From: Triticum aestivum | Taxonomy: Eukaryota; Streptophyta; Magnoliopsida; Poales; Poaceae | Length of the DNA: 64,000 bases | Assembly (NCBI RefSeq): GCF_018294505.1 | Contig: NC_057802.1 | Span: 555,237,716-555,301,715, forward strand | Reading direction: 5' to 3' | Shown here: positions 49,344-60,228 of the stretch, piece by piece | Layout of the letters: each line of letters begins with the position of its first letter | How positions within the stretch are numbered: position 1 is the stretch's first letter | Position numbers and translations under genes: made by a program | Notes under the pieces: generated by a model | What the model saw: the letters and a program-made list of their open reading frames with translations, nothing else | Database searches by the model: none | Told to the model about the DNA's origin: nothing

Positions 49344-49477
49344 GGTGGATTAGGTTCAAGTGGAGGCAATATGTGGTGCATGTCAAAAGTATACTACTAA
49401 TCCAAACTTGATCTAGTTTGGACTAGTAGTACTTTCGATGTGCACCACATGTTGCCTCCACTAGAATCTAATCCGCC
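49344..49477. repeat. Long near-perfect hairpin in CACTA 3
   Basis: Arms of about 63-65 bp (49344-49408 and 49415-49477) pair with few mismatches around a 6-base loop TGATCT. The core is TGGAGGCAATATGTGGTGCA. Could act as a small-RNA source if transcribed; that is inference. Confidence 0.8.
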
Positions 49478-49489
49478 AGCACAAGCTCT

Positions 49490-49745
49490 TTAATCATCAT
49501 CATAGTCATTACGACCAACAGTATTTATTTAATCACCATAGTCATAGTGTAGCACATCATCATCTTCAAACTCATTCTAGCTAGCTAATCACCACCAACA
49601 CTAGATGCGGTAGCTATCTAATCACCACCAACACTAGCTAATAATAATCATCATAGTCATTACCACCAACACTAGCTATTTAATCATCATAGTCATAGTG
49701 TAGCACATCATCATCTTCAAACTCATTTCTAGCTAGCTAATCACT
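49490..49745. repeat. Direct repeats near CACTA 3 gene end
   Basis: Units containing CATAGTCATAGTGTAGCACA and ATCATCTTCAAACTCATT occur twice (about 49525-49595 and 49685-49745). Shorter CACCACCAACACTAGC units lie between them. Confidence 0.7.
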
Positions 49746-50961
49746 CCTGCTGCTCTCTCTCAGGTAAAATAACATAAAACATGTGTAGCTCTCCTCCTTC
49801 ATCAAGTTGGAGCATGCAGATGAACCTGTCTCCTAATCGTGGGCTGCGCTTCTGATTGCTGCCCCCTAGTACTTCTCTGCACTCCTCCATCACAAATTTG
49901 GTCCAGTCTTTCACTATTAAGCATCCCTTGCTATTAGAAATCCTAAATGCACGAAAGTGCATTGTAGGATATCTTGGCCGTAAGCTAACAATACTCATGG
50001 TACCTTTAGTCTCGATCCCATGAGGCACAACATTCATCGGGAGTCCCTGTTGAAGAACATCGTATAGTAATATACTTAGCAATGAAGTTTAGCTTAAAAA
50101 ATAATGTATGCAAAAGATGCACTGAGGACAAATAGTAAAAATCTTACCATCTTTCCTAAATAGATGTGACCGTAGTTCATTACGAACACTATTGGTCGCA
50201 CGTTTTCAGTACTAACATTTCTAAGTGCAGGAAGAAAATTTGTCTTGACAGTATCAAGATCCTCAAGCCATGAAACATAATGACTTAGCTCCTCGCAGTT
50301 TAGTTCAGCCCCGGGACAGTAGTAGGTCCTGTCTACCAAGCGCTGGACATGTTTGCTTGAACGGAAATAAGCTGACAATAGAAATTAGTTGTCAACTATT
50401 TTTGAATAAACAATATCAAAGACATAAATATGGTTGAGAAACTCACATAATGGTATAACTGGAGGCGTCTGCACATCGACCCAGATGTCGATATTACCTT
50501 CAATATCATCTTCCGGACGAATATCAAAGGTGATAACCATATCAGGCTCAAATGCATAAGTCTTGCATAGTGCTCGCCAAGTTTTGCATCCAAAATAGGT
50601 GTAGTCGTCTGCGTTGTATAATTTTGCGTGGAAAATACAAGCATGCTCGGTCTTCAAGTAAACTTTCTTTACCTCCATAGTACGACTGAAACCTATCTTA
50701 TCCAAGACAAAAACTCTTGCATGGCAGGGGATACGCTAGTAGAATAGTAAAAAAATTAAATTATAAGTTGAAGCAAATGAAGCAGATGTCATGCTTAATT
50801 ACGAAAAAAGACTTGTCGTTGTGACTTACTGTATCCACTTCGAAGTTCACGTCCAGCTTGATGCTGAAGCGCCTATCATCATCTAGGAAGATTCCGTCGC
50901 ACAGGCCGCGCTCGTCTTCGCAGTATTTGCAAATACCGAAATCCTTTTCGTTGTCTGACAT
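49741..50961 (-). CDS. B3-like DNA-binding protein gene of a CACTA element (four exons)
   Basis: Minus strand. Likely exons: 50961-50829 (MSDNEKDFGICKYCED, with a CX2C near the start), 50733-about 50455, 50360-about 50153, and about 50049-49741. Donors GTAAGT, GTGAGT and GTAAGA and acceptors CTACTAG, TTGTCAG and CAACAG support this. Frames join (VDT then RIPCHARVFV). The protein is about 310 residues. Exon 2 contains a B3-like fold pattern (CIFHAKLYNADDYTYFGCKT, WRALCKTYAFEPDMVITFDI). Exon 4 has a second one (MHFRAFRISNSKGCLIVKDW, then LGDRFICMLQL). B3 domains are plant-specific DNA-binding domains. Here it probably serves the transposon, perhaps binding its subterminal repeats. No stop interrupts the spliced reading. 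Assignment rests on pattern recognition. Confidence 0.6.
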
Positions 50962-51219
50962 TTCCTATGTTCATAGTTGAAACATTAATTGAAAATCGAT
51001 CGAAGACAACTACCAGGATACTCAAAATATCTTATAGGACTCATATTGACATGAGCATTCAATAAGCAAAACCAAATCGTAAAATAAATAAGTATTCAAA
51101 TTAGCATGCATTCAATAAGCAAAAGTAAATCATCTCATGCGTCCGTACATCGTCGAATATTATCACTAATACATCCCGAATAGTATCATACATATAACAT
51201 CACTAATACAACTAAAACC

Positions 51220-51615
51220 CTAGCGCACGACGGGTATCGCGCGGGCGGTGGACACCCAAAGAGAAGGAACCATCACAGGATCATAGCTCCAGTGAGATCC
51301 CTGGAGAACCTGCCAGGTATTGGAGAACCTGTGCTCCAACGCAAACAAGTAGCGACGGACGTGCGCGTCCTCCTCACTGACACGGTGACGCACCACCTCC
51401 GCGGGGTCCTCGAGCCTCTGGACCGTCACTGGCCCACGCGACCGCCACCAAAGAAGGTTCGGGTCAACGACAGGCTGGCTCCTCACCAACCTGCGCCCCC
51501 CGGTAGGTAGCGCCTCCCAGTACCACCCCGGCGGAGCCCAGTCCCGGACATGGCCCATCTGGTGACGCAGGTGTCCTCCGCCGACTCGACGACGAGGATG
51601 CGGGATAGGCATCAT
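51220..51615 (-). CDS. Hypothetical CACTA 3 protein, 131 residues
   Basis: Open frame from MMPIPHPRRRVGGG at 51615 to AIPVVR at 51220, on the same strand as the B3-like gene and about 260 bp upstream of it. It is Trp/Arg-rich with LLWWRSRGPVTVQRLEDP and DAHVRRYLFALEHRFSNTW. I do not recognise a domain. The base composition (GC-rich, unlike its AT-rich surroundings) argues for real coding. It could be a first exon or a separate gene of the element. Confidence 0.45.
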   Translation of the reverse strand: MMPIPHPRRRVGGGHLRHQMGHVRDWAPPGWYWEALPTGGRRLVRSQPVVDPNLLWWRSRGPVTVQRLEDPAEVVRHRVSEEDAHVRRYLFALEHRFSNTWQVLQGSHWSYDPVMVPSLWVSTARAIPVVR

Positions 51616-53241
51616 CGACGTCGATGCGGGAAAACTTGCTTTAACTAAAAAAATAACAACAAATGTGACATGTTCAACTAGTTCTATTAATTCAACTAGT
51701 TCTTACGATTAAATCTAGTCAATTAATTCTATACCTAATAAAATGAATAATGACATAAAAAAGGCCTATGCTTTGCAGGAATGTGGACTCCTTCCCGGTG
51801 CGGCAAATCCCGGGCACTCGATATGTCCTAGTTTGTAGCACAAATCATGCCGAAATTCACGGAAAATTTTGGCATGACTTTTACTAAAAAGTGGACAAAT
51901 CGGGAACCTGAAATTTGCCGGAACGGAAATGAATCAACATTCCGGCAAAACATCGGCCACTCGACTTCATTCCGTGGAAACAACAAAGCCACTTGGGCAC
52001 AATCGAACCACTTCAATAATGGAATATGCAAATAAACATCAATGACATATATCATATAACAAAAATCTTGTTTTTTGTTTACATAGCAACAATTAGTTTA
52101 ACCAAGTTTTTGAAAGAAAAACAATTCTGTTTTTTGTTTTTTTGAATGAAATTACTGTTTAGGCATTTTCATCAAAATTTGCCCTAGCTAATTTTCTAAA
52201 AAATGCTAATCATTTTTCCTAAATGCTAAAAAATGCCTACTGCCCTAAACAAATCTAGGGTTGATATGAACACCTAGGGTTCATATGAACATCAACACAG
52301 CATCCACACATATATGAATTGCCCTAACAGAGAGAGAGGAGGGTAGGGGAGAGGAGAGGCAGAGCCTTACGGTGACTGCGACGAGGGAGGGGCAGGCGGC
52401 GTCGAGGACGGGGTCGGGGCTCGGGCGCGCGGCGGAGGGCGGCGTCGATGTCGGGGTCGGGGCGGCGTCGAGGTCGGGATCGGGGTGGTGTCGAGGGTGT
52501 GCAGCGGGCGGCGGCGGCGGTGAGGTTGAGGGCGGCAGCGGGCGGCAGCGATGAGGTCGAGAGCGGCAGGGCGACGGCGGCGATGGAGCAGTTGGGGGAG
52601 AGGGGGAAGTGGAGGGGAAGGACTTAGCGAAATTTTGAGCCCGCTCGGCCGGGGCTTAAGTCAAACTAGCAGCAGCGCGTTTTTCTGGAACGCGCTATAG
52701 CTAAGTTAGCTATAGCGTGTCTAGCAAAACGCGCTACAGCAATTCCTTTCTGTTTTATAATATCAATAGCGCTTTGCCCTGAAAAAAACGCTACTGCTAA
52801 GTCTAAGCATGTAAAAACTTCAAAAATATACATTGGTAATCATTGATCTTTTTGTGTAGAATCTAAATAGTCAACATGAATCCTCATAGTACCTGTATAG
52901 GCACTGGTGAAGAATCATATTGCAGCCACAAATCCTACACATATAGTTCAATGAAGACCAAGTGCTCGAGATAGTTTGAGAAGTAACATATTGAAGGTGG
53001 TAAACACCTTGTTCGCTTAGCGGTATGGGACTAAACTTAATTAGGTGCAATACTTAGCAGTAGCGTGTTTTGAAGAAAAACGTTGCTACTAAGTACTTTA
53101 GCAGCAGCGCGTCCTCGGAAGGGCGCTACTACTATATCTAGCCTGGGGCAACACCGTGGCAATTATAGTAGTAGCGCTTGTTTCACCTAGAGCGCTGCTG
53201 CTACCGTGCTATTAGTAGTGCGGTTTTCTGAAGCTCGCTTG
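51616..53241 (-). other. CACTA 3 upstream non-coding region
   Basis: Non-coding DNA with a GC-rich purine-strand block at about 52340-52600 that resembles the 5' exon/promoter zone of CACTA genes, followed by subterminal repeats. No gene seen. Confidence 0.5.
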
Positions 53242-55685
53242 CTAATTAGCAGTAGCGTCTGTTTTCAAACCGCGCTGCTGCTGAGATTCTGTGTATAAGG
53301 TTTTCCCTAGTAGTGTGATGTGCTTGGTTCTCTTGTGAAATCTGGATTCCGTTGCCAAGGCAATTGCAGCAGTATTGTCACAAAAGATTTTCATTGGACC
53401 CGATGCACTAGGTATGACACCTAGATCGGATATGAACTCCTTCATCCAGACTCCTTCATTTGCTGCTTCCAAAGCAGCTATGTACTCCGCTTCACACGTA
53501 CATCCCGACACGACGCTTTGCTTTGAACTTCACCAACTGACAGCTCCACCGTTCAATATAAATACGTATCCGGTTTGTGACTTAGAGTCATCCGGATCAG
53601 TGTCAAAGCTTGCATCGACGTAACCATTTACGACGAGCTCTTTGTCACCTCCATAAATGAGAAACATATCCTTAGTCCTTTTTAGGTATTTCAGGATGTT
53701 CTTGGCCGCTGTCCAGTGATCCACTCCTGGATTACTTTGGTACCTCCCTGCTAAACTAATAGCAAGGCACACATCAGGTCTGGTACACAGCATTGCATAC
53801 ATGATAGAACCTATGGCTGAAGCATAGGGAATGACTTTCATTTTCTCTCTATCTTCTGTAGTGATTAGGCATTGAGTCTGACTCAACTTCGCACCTTGTA
53901 ACACATGCAAGAACACTTTCTTTGCTTGATCCATTTTGAACTTCTTCAAAACTTTATCAAGGTATGTGCTTTGTGAAAGTCCAATTAAGCGTCTTGATCT
54001 ATCTCTATAGATCTTGATGCCCAATATATAAGCAGCTTCACCGAGGTCTTTCATTGAAAAACTCTTGTTCAAGTATCATTTTATGCTATCTAGAAATTCT
54101 ATATCATTTCCAATCAACAATATGCCATCCACATATAATATTAGAAATGCTACAGAGCTCCCACTCACTTTCTTGTAAATACAGGCTTGTCCCAAAGTCT
54201 GTATAAAACCATATGCTTTGATCACACTATCAAAACATTTATTCCAACTCCCAGATGCTTGCACCAGTCCATAAATGGATCGCTGGAGCTTGCACACTTC
54301 ATTAGCATCCTTTGGATTGATAAAACCTTCGGGTTGCATCATATACAACTCTTCTTCCAGAAATCCATTCAGGAATGCAGTCTTTACATCCATTTGCCAA
54401 ATTTCATAATCATGAAATGCAGCAATTGCTAACATGATTCGGACGAACTTAAGCATCGCTACGGGTGAGAAGGTCTCATCGTAGTCAACTCCTTGAACTT
54501 GTCGAAAACCTTTCGCAACAAGTCAAGCTTTCTAGACAGTAACATTACCATCAGCGTCAGTCTTCTTCTTGAAGATCCATTTATTCTCGATGGCTTGCCG
54601 ATCATCGGGCAAGTCAACCAAAGTCCATAATTTGTTCTCATACATGGATCCCATCTCAGATTTCATGGCCTCAAGCCATTTCGCGGAATCTAGGCTCATC
54701 ATCGCTTCCTCATAGTTCGTAGGTTCGTCATGGTCAAGTAACATGACCTCCAGAACCAGATTACCGTACCACTCTGGTGCGGATCTTATTCTGGTTGACC
54801 TACGAGGTTTAGTAGTAACTTGATCTGAAGTTATATGATCATCATCATTAGCTTCCTCACTAAATGTGTAGGAGTCACAGGAACTGATTTCTGTATGAAC
54901 TACTTTCCAATAAGGGAGCAGGTACAGTTACCTCATCAAGTTCTACTTTCCTCCCACTCACTTCTTTTGAGAGAAACTCCTTCTCTAGAAAGGATCCATT
55001 CTTAGCAACAAATGTCTTGCCATCAGATTTGTGATAGAAGGTGTACCCAACAGTCTCTTTTGGGTATCCTATGAAGACACATTTCTCTGATTTGGGTTCG
55101 AGCTTATCAGGTTGAAGCTTTTTCACATAAGCATCGCAGCCCCAAACTTTAAGAAACGGCAACTTGGGTTTCTTGCCAAACCACAGTTCATAAGGTGTCG
55201 TCTCAACGGATTTAGATGGTGCCCTATTTAACGTGAATGCAGCCGTCTCTAAAGCATATCCCCAAAATGATAGCGGTAAATCAGTAAGAGACATCATAGA
55301 TCGCACCATATCTAGTAAAGTACGATTACAACGTTCGGACACACCATTACGTTGTGGTGTTCCGGGTGGCGTGAGTTGTGAAACTATTCCGCATTGTTTC
55401 AAATGAAGACCAAACTCGTAACTCAAATATTCTCCTCCATGATCAGATCATAGAAACTTTATTTTCTTGTTATGATGATTTTCCACTTCACTCTGAAATT
55501 CTTCGAACTTTTCAAATGTATCAGACTTATGTTTCATTAACTAGATATACCCATACATGCTCAAATCATCTGTGAAGGTCAAAAAATAACGATACCTGCC
55601 GCAAGCCTCAATGTTCATTGGACCACATACATTCCAATAAATCTGTTGCTCGCGCCATTGTTTTGGAGAACGGAGTTTTAGTCAT

Positions 55686-55873
55686 CACTAGTGCAGAACC
55701 GGGCTATAGCACCGGTTCGTAAGGTCCTTTAGTGCAGGTTCTGCAACCGACACTAAAGGGTGAGGACTAAAGGGTCCCCCCTTTAGTACCGGTTCTACAC
55801 GAACCGCCACTAAAGGGCCTCCACGGGCACGAGCCACCGCCGGGGGCGGGGAGCCCTTTGTACCGGTCTGTAA
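55686..55873. mobile_element. CACTA 4 fragment (outer element, one end)
   Basis: Begins CACTAGTGCAGAACCGGG directly after Angela integrase, flanked on the left by CAT. Contains CTTTAGTACCGGTTC-type subterminal repeats. After 188 bp it is interrupted by the next CACTA element; the remainder would lie beyond the window. Confidence 0.65.
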
Positions 55874-55899
55874 CACTACTACGAAAACGGCTATAGCTA

Positions 55900-56245
55900 A
55901 TATGGACATTAATGGCGCACCATGTATGTGGTGCGCCACTGCTATATAGTAGTGGCGCACCAGATACAGGTGCGCCATTAATGTCCTCATTACTAATGGC
56001 GCACCTGGTGTGTGGTGCGCCATTACTAGTTTTGAAAAAAAAGATAAAAATTATTTGTTAGAAGTGCGCACCAGGGGATAGTGCGCCATTACTAGTTCTA
56101 ACTTGTAATGGCGCACTGTCCACTGGTGCGCCACTACTAACATGTTTTTTTTTTCAAAACTAGTAATGGCGCACCACCTGGTGCGCCATTAGTAACCCTG
56201 GTTACTAATGGCGCATTCTTAGGTGGTGCGCCATTGGTAACCTGG
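55900..56245. repeat. CACTA 5 left subterminal repeats
   Basis: About eight inverted pairs of AATGGCGCACC and GGTGCGCCATT with short variable spacers. Confidence 0.85.
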
Positions 56246-56696
56246 GAGCAGCTAGATATTTTGGACAGCCACCTACCACACTCACTTTCCCCACTTCATT
56301 CTCTCCACCTCTACCAAGCTTGGTCTCGGCTGCCTCCTCCTCCTCACCTCATTTGCACCATAGATTCACCCAAATTAAGTGGTTAAATTTCCTTTTTTTA
56401 TAGGTAACTAAGGGGAAAGCTTTCTTTTATGTTCTAGATCTCTTTTTCTCTCCCTCCAACAACGTACACACTTTTTATGGTCTAGATCTACGTATGTTTG
56501 TGGTGTTGCATATGTTTGTGTTTGCAGGTACCGGTATTTGAAATGCGATAGTTGCCAATATTTTGCCGGAATGTTGATTCATTTCCGTTTCGGCGAGAAT
56601 TTGGCACTATGCATTCTTTTTGGTCCTATTTTTAGGCAAAGTCATGCCAAATTTTTTGGTTCTAAAATATCGTTTTGCTCTACCCCGCAGGCGACC

Positions 56697-59600
56697 ATGG
56701 TCCGCACGATGACCGAAGGCATCGTGAATAGGTTTTTGAGCTCCGCGAAGGCCGAGATGGTTCAAAAGAACGAGACGGAGATAAGATGTCCGTGTCGAAG
56801 ATGCAAGCTGAAGAGCCTTATGGACCCGGATTCCGTACAGGTGCGGGACCACCTGCTCTTGCGTGGTTTCATGGATGGCTATCGGTGGCAAGGTGATGAA
56901 GATGACTATGAAGTCGTCCATGGGGGCCGGGCAAGAAATGAGGAAGGGCAGCAAGACAACCGCGGCGAGGGCGGGCGAGAAGACGAAGAATCTCCAGGAC
57001 ATGATCACGAAGTAGATGCAGTACACAGTCATCATGTAGAAGATGCTGGACATGATGATGAGGAAGGTCAAGACGAAGGGCATGATCATGAAGATGAAGA
57101 TGCCGGAGCAGACGACGATGGACCATCGATGGGCTGGGTGCAGGACCCTCATATTCAAGAGCTGCTTCTCAAGCAGACGGATAACGCAAGAGCTGCCGCC
57201 CGAGAGAAAGCCAAGCTGGATCAACTGGAGATAGACGCGGTTACTCCATTGTATGAAGGATGCAGGCCCGAGGATACCCGCCTGAAAGTAACGCTCATGG
57301 CTCTGGAGATGAAGGTAAAACACAAAATGACCGACGCATGCTTCGACGAGAACATGTCATTCTGGCACGAACGTCTTCCCAAGGGGAACAAGTGCCCGAC
57401 CAGTTTCGAGGAGGCGAAGAAAATCGTGTGTCCTCTGGATTTACCGCACGTGAAATACCATGTGTGCATGAACAATTGCATCATTTATCGGGACGAGCAC
57501 GCGGAGTCTACCATATGTCCGGTGTGCGGCGTCACTCGATACAAGAAGAGGAAGAAAGCTCCTCGAAAAGTGGTGTGGTACTTTCCGATCACTCCTCGTC
57601 TGCAGCGGTATTTCGCGGACCCTAAGCTAGCAAAGCTCCTGCGTTGGCACGCGGATAGGGAGGAGAAGAAGCGAGAAGATGACGGAAATGATCCGGAGAT
57701 AAATAAAAAAGACAAGATGCTGAGTCACCCTAAGGATGCGAGCCAGTGGCAAGCGTTGAACTTCGAACACCCAGAATTTGGGGACGATCCAAGGAACATC
57801 GTGCTGGGCGCGAGCACCGATGGAGTCAATCCGTTTGGCAGCCAGAGAAGCACACATAGCACCTGGCCTGTGTTTGTGTGGATGTACAACCTTCCCCCTG
57901 GTTGTGCATGAAGAGGAAGTACATTCACATGAGTATGCTAATTGAAGGGCCGAAACAACCAGGGAATGACATCAATCTGTATCTGGGGCTGCTGAAAGAG
58001 GAGCTAGACACGCTGTGGAAAACGCCAGCCAATACGTGGGACGCCGCAGAGAAAGAATATTTCCCTATGAGAGCCGCACTGCTCATGACGGTGCACGACT
58101 ATCTCGGTTACGGATATGTCGCGGGGCAGGTGGTCCACGGATTTTCTGGATGCGTCAGGTGCATGGATGACACAACGTATCGCCAGCTAGATAGAGATCC
58201 CGAGTCTTCGAAAACCGTGTTCATGGTACATCGAAGGTGGCTTCGCGACGATGACTCATGGAGAAAATGCAAGGGTCTGTTCGATGGTGAAACCGAACCC
58301 CGAAGACGCCCGCGTATGAGGAGCGTTGAGGAAATAGATGAGCTGTTGAAAAATTGGAAAGATTGCCCACTATCGGGAAAGAAGCGAAAGGCGCCAGAGT
58401 CGCTGCTGAAGGTATGGAAAACGAGGTCTATTTTCTGGGACTTGCCGTACTGGAAGATCCTCCGTGTGCCTCACAGCCTTGATGTCATGCATATCACGTA
58501 GAACATGTGCGAGAGTCTGCTCGGTACCCTGCTCAACATGCCAGAGAGGACCAAAGATGACCGAAAGCAAGGGCAGAGTTGAAATCAATGGGCATCAGGG
58601 AGGAGCTTCATGCTAATGATGATGGTGATGATGATGATGATGATGATGATGACGATGAGGCGAAGGACACGGAAAGTCGTCGCAAAGTCAAAAAGGCCAA
58701 GAAGATCGGAAATGACTACCCTCCCGCGTGCTTCACTCTAAGTCAGAAGGAGATCAAGCGGTTTTTCACCTGCCTCGTAGGAGTAAAACTTCCTTACGGT
58801 TACGCGGGGAAGATAAGCAGATACCTAGACTCAGCGAAGCAGAAGTTCAGCGGGATGAAGTCTCACGACTGTCACGTGCTGATGACGCAGATACTTCCAG
58901 TTGCAACTCGTGGGATCATGGACGCGCACGTCCGTGAAACGCTATTTGGCCTATGCAACTTTTTCGACGTCATCTCTCGGAAGTCGGTTTGCGTGAGGCA
59001 ACTCAGAAGGCTACAGGAAGAGATCGTGGTGATACTATGCGAGCTTGAGATGTACTTCCCGCCCGCATTCTTCGACGTTATGGTGCATCTGCTGGTCCAT
59101 ATCGTGGAGGATATCATCCAACTCGGGCCGACGTTCCTGCACAGCATGATGCCGTTCGAAAGGATGAATGGTGTCATCAAAGGATACGTTCGCAACATGT
59201 CACGTCCAGAGGGAAGCATAGCCAGGGGCTTTCTGACCGAAGAGTGCATCTCCTACTGCACGAATTATCTAGGCATCGAGAACCCCGTTGGTCTGCCCGT
59301 CAACAGGCACCTCGGCAGGCTCGCTGGATGGGGTCACCGCGATGGTCGCCGCGAAATGCATGTCGACTTCGAGGGTCGACTCGCCGACTTTGAAAGAGCA
59401 AACCTAGTCGCGCTACAACACATAGACGTGGTCGATCCTTGGGTGGTAGAGCACAAAACCTTTATTGAGAAGACGTACAATGACCGAGGCCAACAGAGGA
59501 CGGACGGAGATATAATCAAAGAGCACAACTCATGTTTCACGCGTTGGTTCAAGGAGAAGCTTCTGTCGTACCCTTTACATGAGGATTCTTCCGCGGAAGA

Positions 59601-60228
59601 AAAACTCATATTCGCCTTGTCACAGGGCGCCGAGCACAACCTGATGACCTATGAGGCGTACGATATCAACGGCTACACATTCTACACCGAGGACAAGGAC
59701 ATGAAGAGCGATGGTTATCAGAACTCCGGGGTAACGATGGAATCCTACACCGGTAACGACAAGGACAGATACTACGGAAGGATCGAGGAGATCTGGGAGC
59801 TGAGCTACGCTGGAGAGAAGGTCCCGATGTTCCGTGTCAGATGGGCCAAGAGCGTCCTAAAAGAAGACCGGTATTTCACCACCATGGTTATACCCGAAGC
59901 CAAATCCAAGACCGCGGGCGCAAACGTCACCGCGAAAAATGAGCCATGGGTACTGGCTTCCCAAGTGGACCAATGCTTCTTCATTACCGACCCGTCAAAG
60001 CCCAGTCGTGTTGTCGTGAGGAGAGGCAAAAGGAAGATCATCGGAATGGATGGAGTCGCCAATGAGCAAGACTTCGACAAGTACGGCGACCCGAAGATGG
60101 AACATGACGACGACGATGAAGTACCATACACCACAAGAAGAAGCAGGACCACCCTACCTAAAGGACGTCCGTTCAAGAGAAGAACTCCATTTGCGAAAAA
60201 GAAGGGCAAGAAGATTGTGAAAAGATAG
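56697..60228 (+). pseudogene. CACTA transposase (TNP2 / Transposase_21 type), three lesions
   Basis: The start MVRTMTEGIVNRFLSS at 56697 lies just after an acceptor (CCCGCAG, 56690). Domains in order: transposase-associated zinc-binding region (RCPCRRCKLKSL; HLLLRGFMDGY), a His/Asp/Glu-rich linker, then the TNP2 core (CPTSFEEAKKIVCPLDLPH; ICPVCGVTRYKKRKK; ASTDGVNPFGSQRSTHSTWP; CMKRKYIHMSMLIEGPKQPG; LDVMHIT). A ten-Asp run (about 58620-58660) is followed by a DUF4218-like part (SMMPFERMNGVIKGYVRN; RGFLTEECISYC) and a DUF4216-like part (YYGRIEEIWELSY). The protein ends in a basic tail (FAKKKGKKIVKR). Lesions are a frameshift at about 57896 (NLPPG/WLCMKRK), TAG at 58499 after MHIT, and a frameshift near 58565 before ELKSMGIREEL. 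The enzyme cuts and joins CACTA ends; this copy is probably inactive. Confidence 0.85.

Larger units (their letters stand above)
49019..53315 (-). mobile_element. CACTA transposon 3 carrying a B3-like gene (4.3 kb)
   Basis: Termini CACTACTAGGGAAAACC and GGTTTTCCCTAGTAGTG, TGA duplicated at 49016-49018 and 53316-53318. Subterminal AGTAGCGCG-type repeats lie at about 49035-49190 and 52660-53300. The target is the RNase H/3' end of Copia pol; joining the flanks restores the frame (TKHI then SRRF). No TNP2 transposase is present, so it is non-autonomous. Confidence 0.9.
47082..55685 (-). mobile_element. Angela-type Copia element, minus orientation (3' half; rest beyond interruptions)
   Basis: 3' LTR at 47082-48818, purine-rich site, then pol reading right to left. 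It is inserted in an older Angela LTR. Pol is split by a CACTA at 49019-53315 and cut again at 55686 by further CACTA DNA, so gag and the 5' LTR are not in the window. Confidence 0.85.
48852..55685 (-). pseudogene. pol: Copia pol (integrase, reverse transcriptase, RNase H), interrupted and decayed
   Basis: Minus-strand order. Integrase core from 55685 has GPMNIEACG, SDHGGEY, and TPPGTPQRNGVSERCNRTLLDM. After it come KLEPKSEKCVFIGYP, then reverse transcriptase (WQMDVKTAFLNGFLEEE; SIYGLVQASGSWN; LYVDGILLIGND). RNase H is next (GYVDASFDTD; AEYIAALEAANEGVW), continued beyond the CACTA insertion as RRFNTIRDQVKEGDIEI and ending at 48852. The second catalytic Asp of YVDD is Gly here. Nonsense codons include TGA at about 55448 (in FL-stop-SDHGG), two near 54530, one before YLNKSF at about 54073, and one at about 53530. 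The frame is also lost near 54880. CACTA DNA replaces 49019-53315. Confidence 0.9.

Noticed and set aside
56607..57323. 238-codon minus-strand frame
   Set aside because: Antisense of the transposase N-terminal part; hydrophobic because of the complement of a His/Asp-rich linker.
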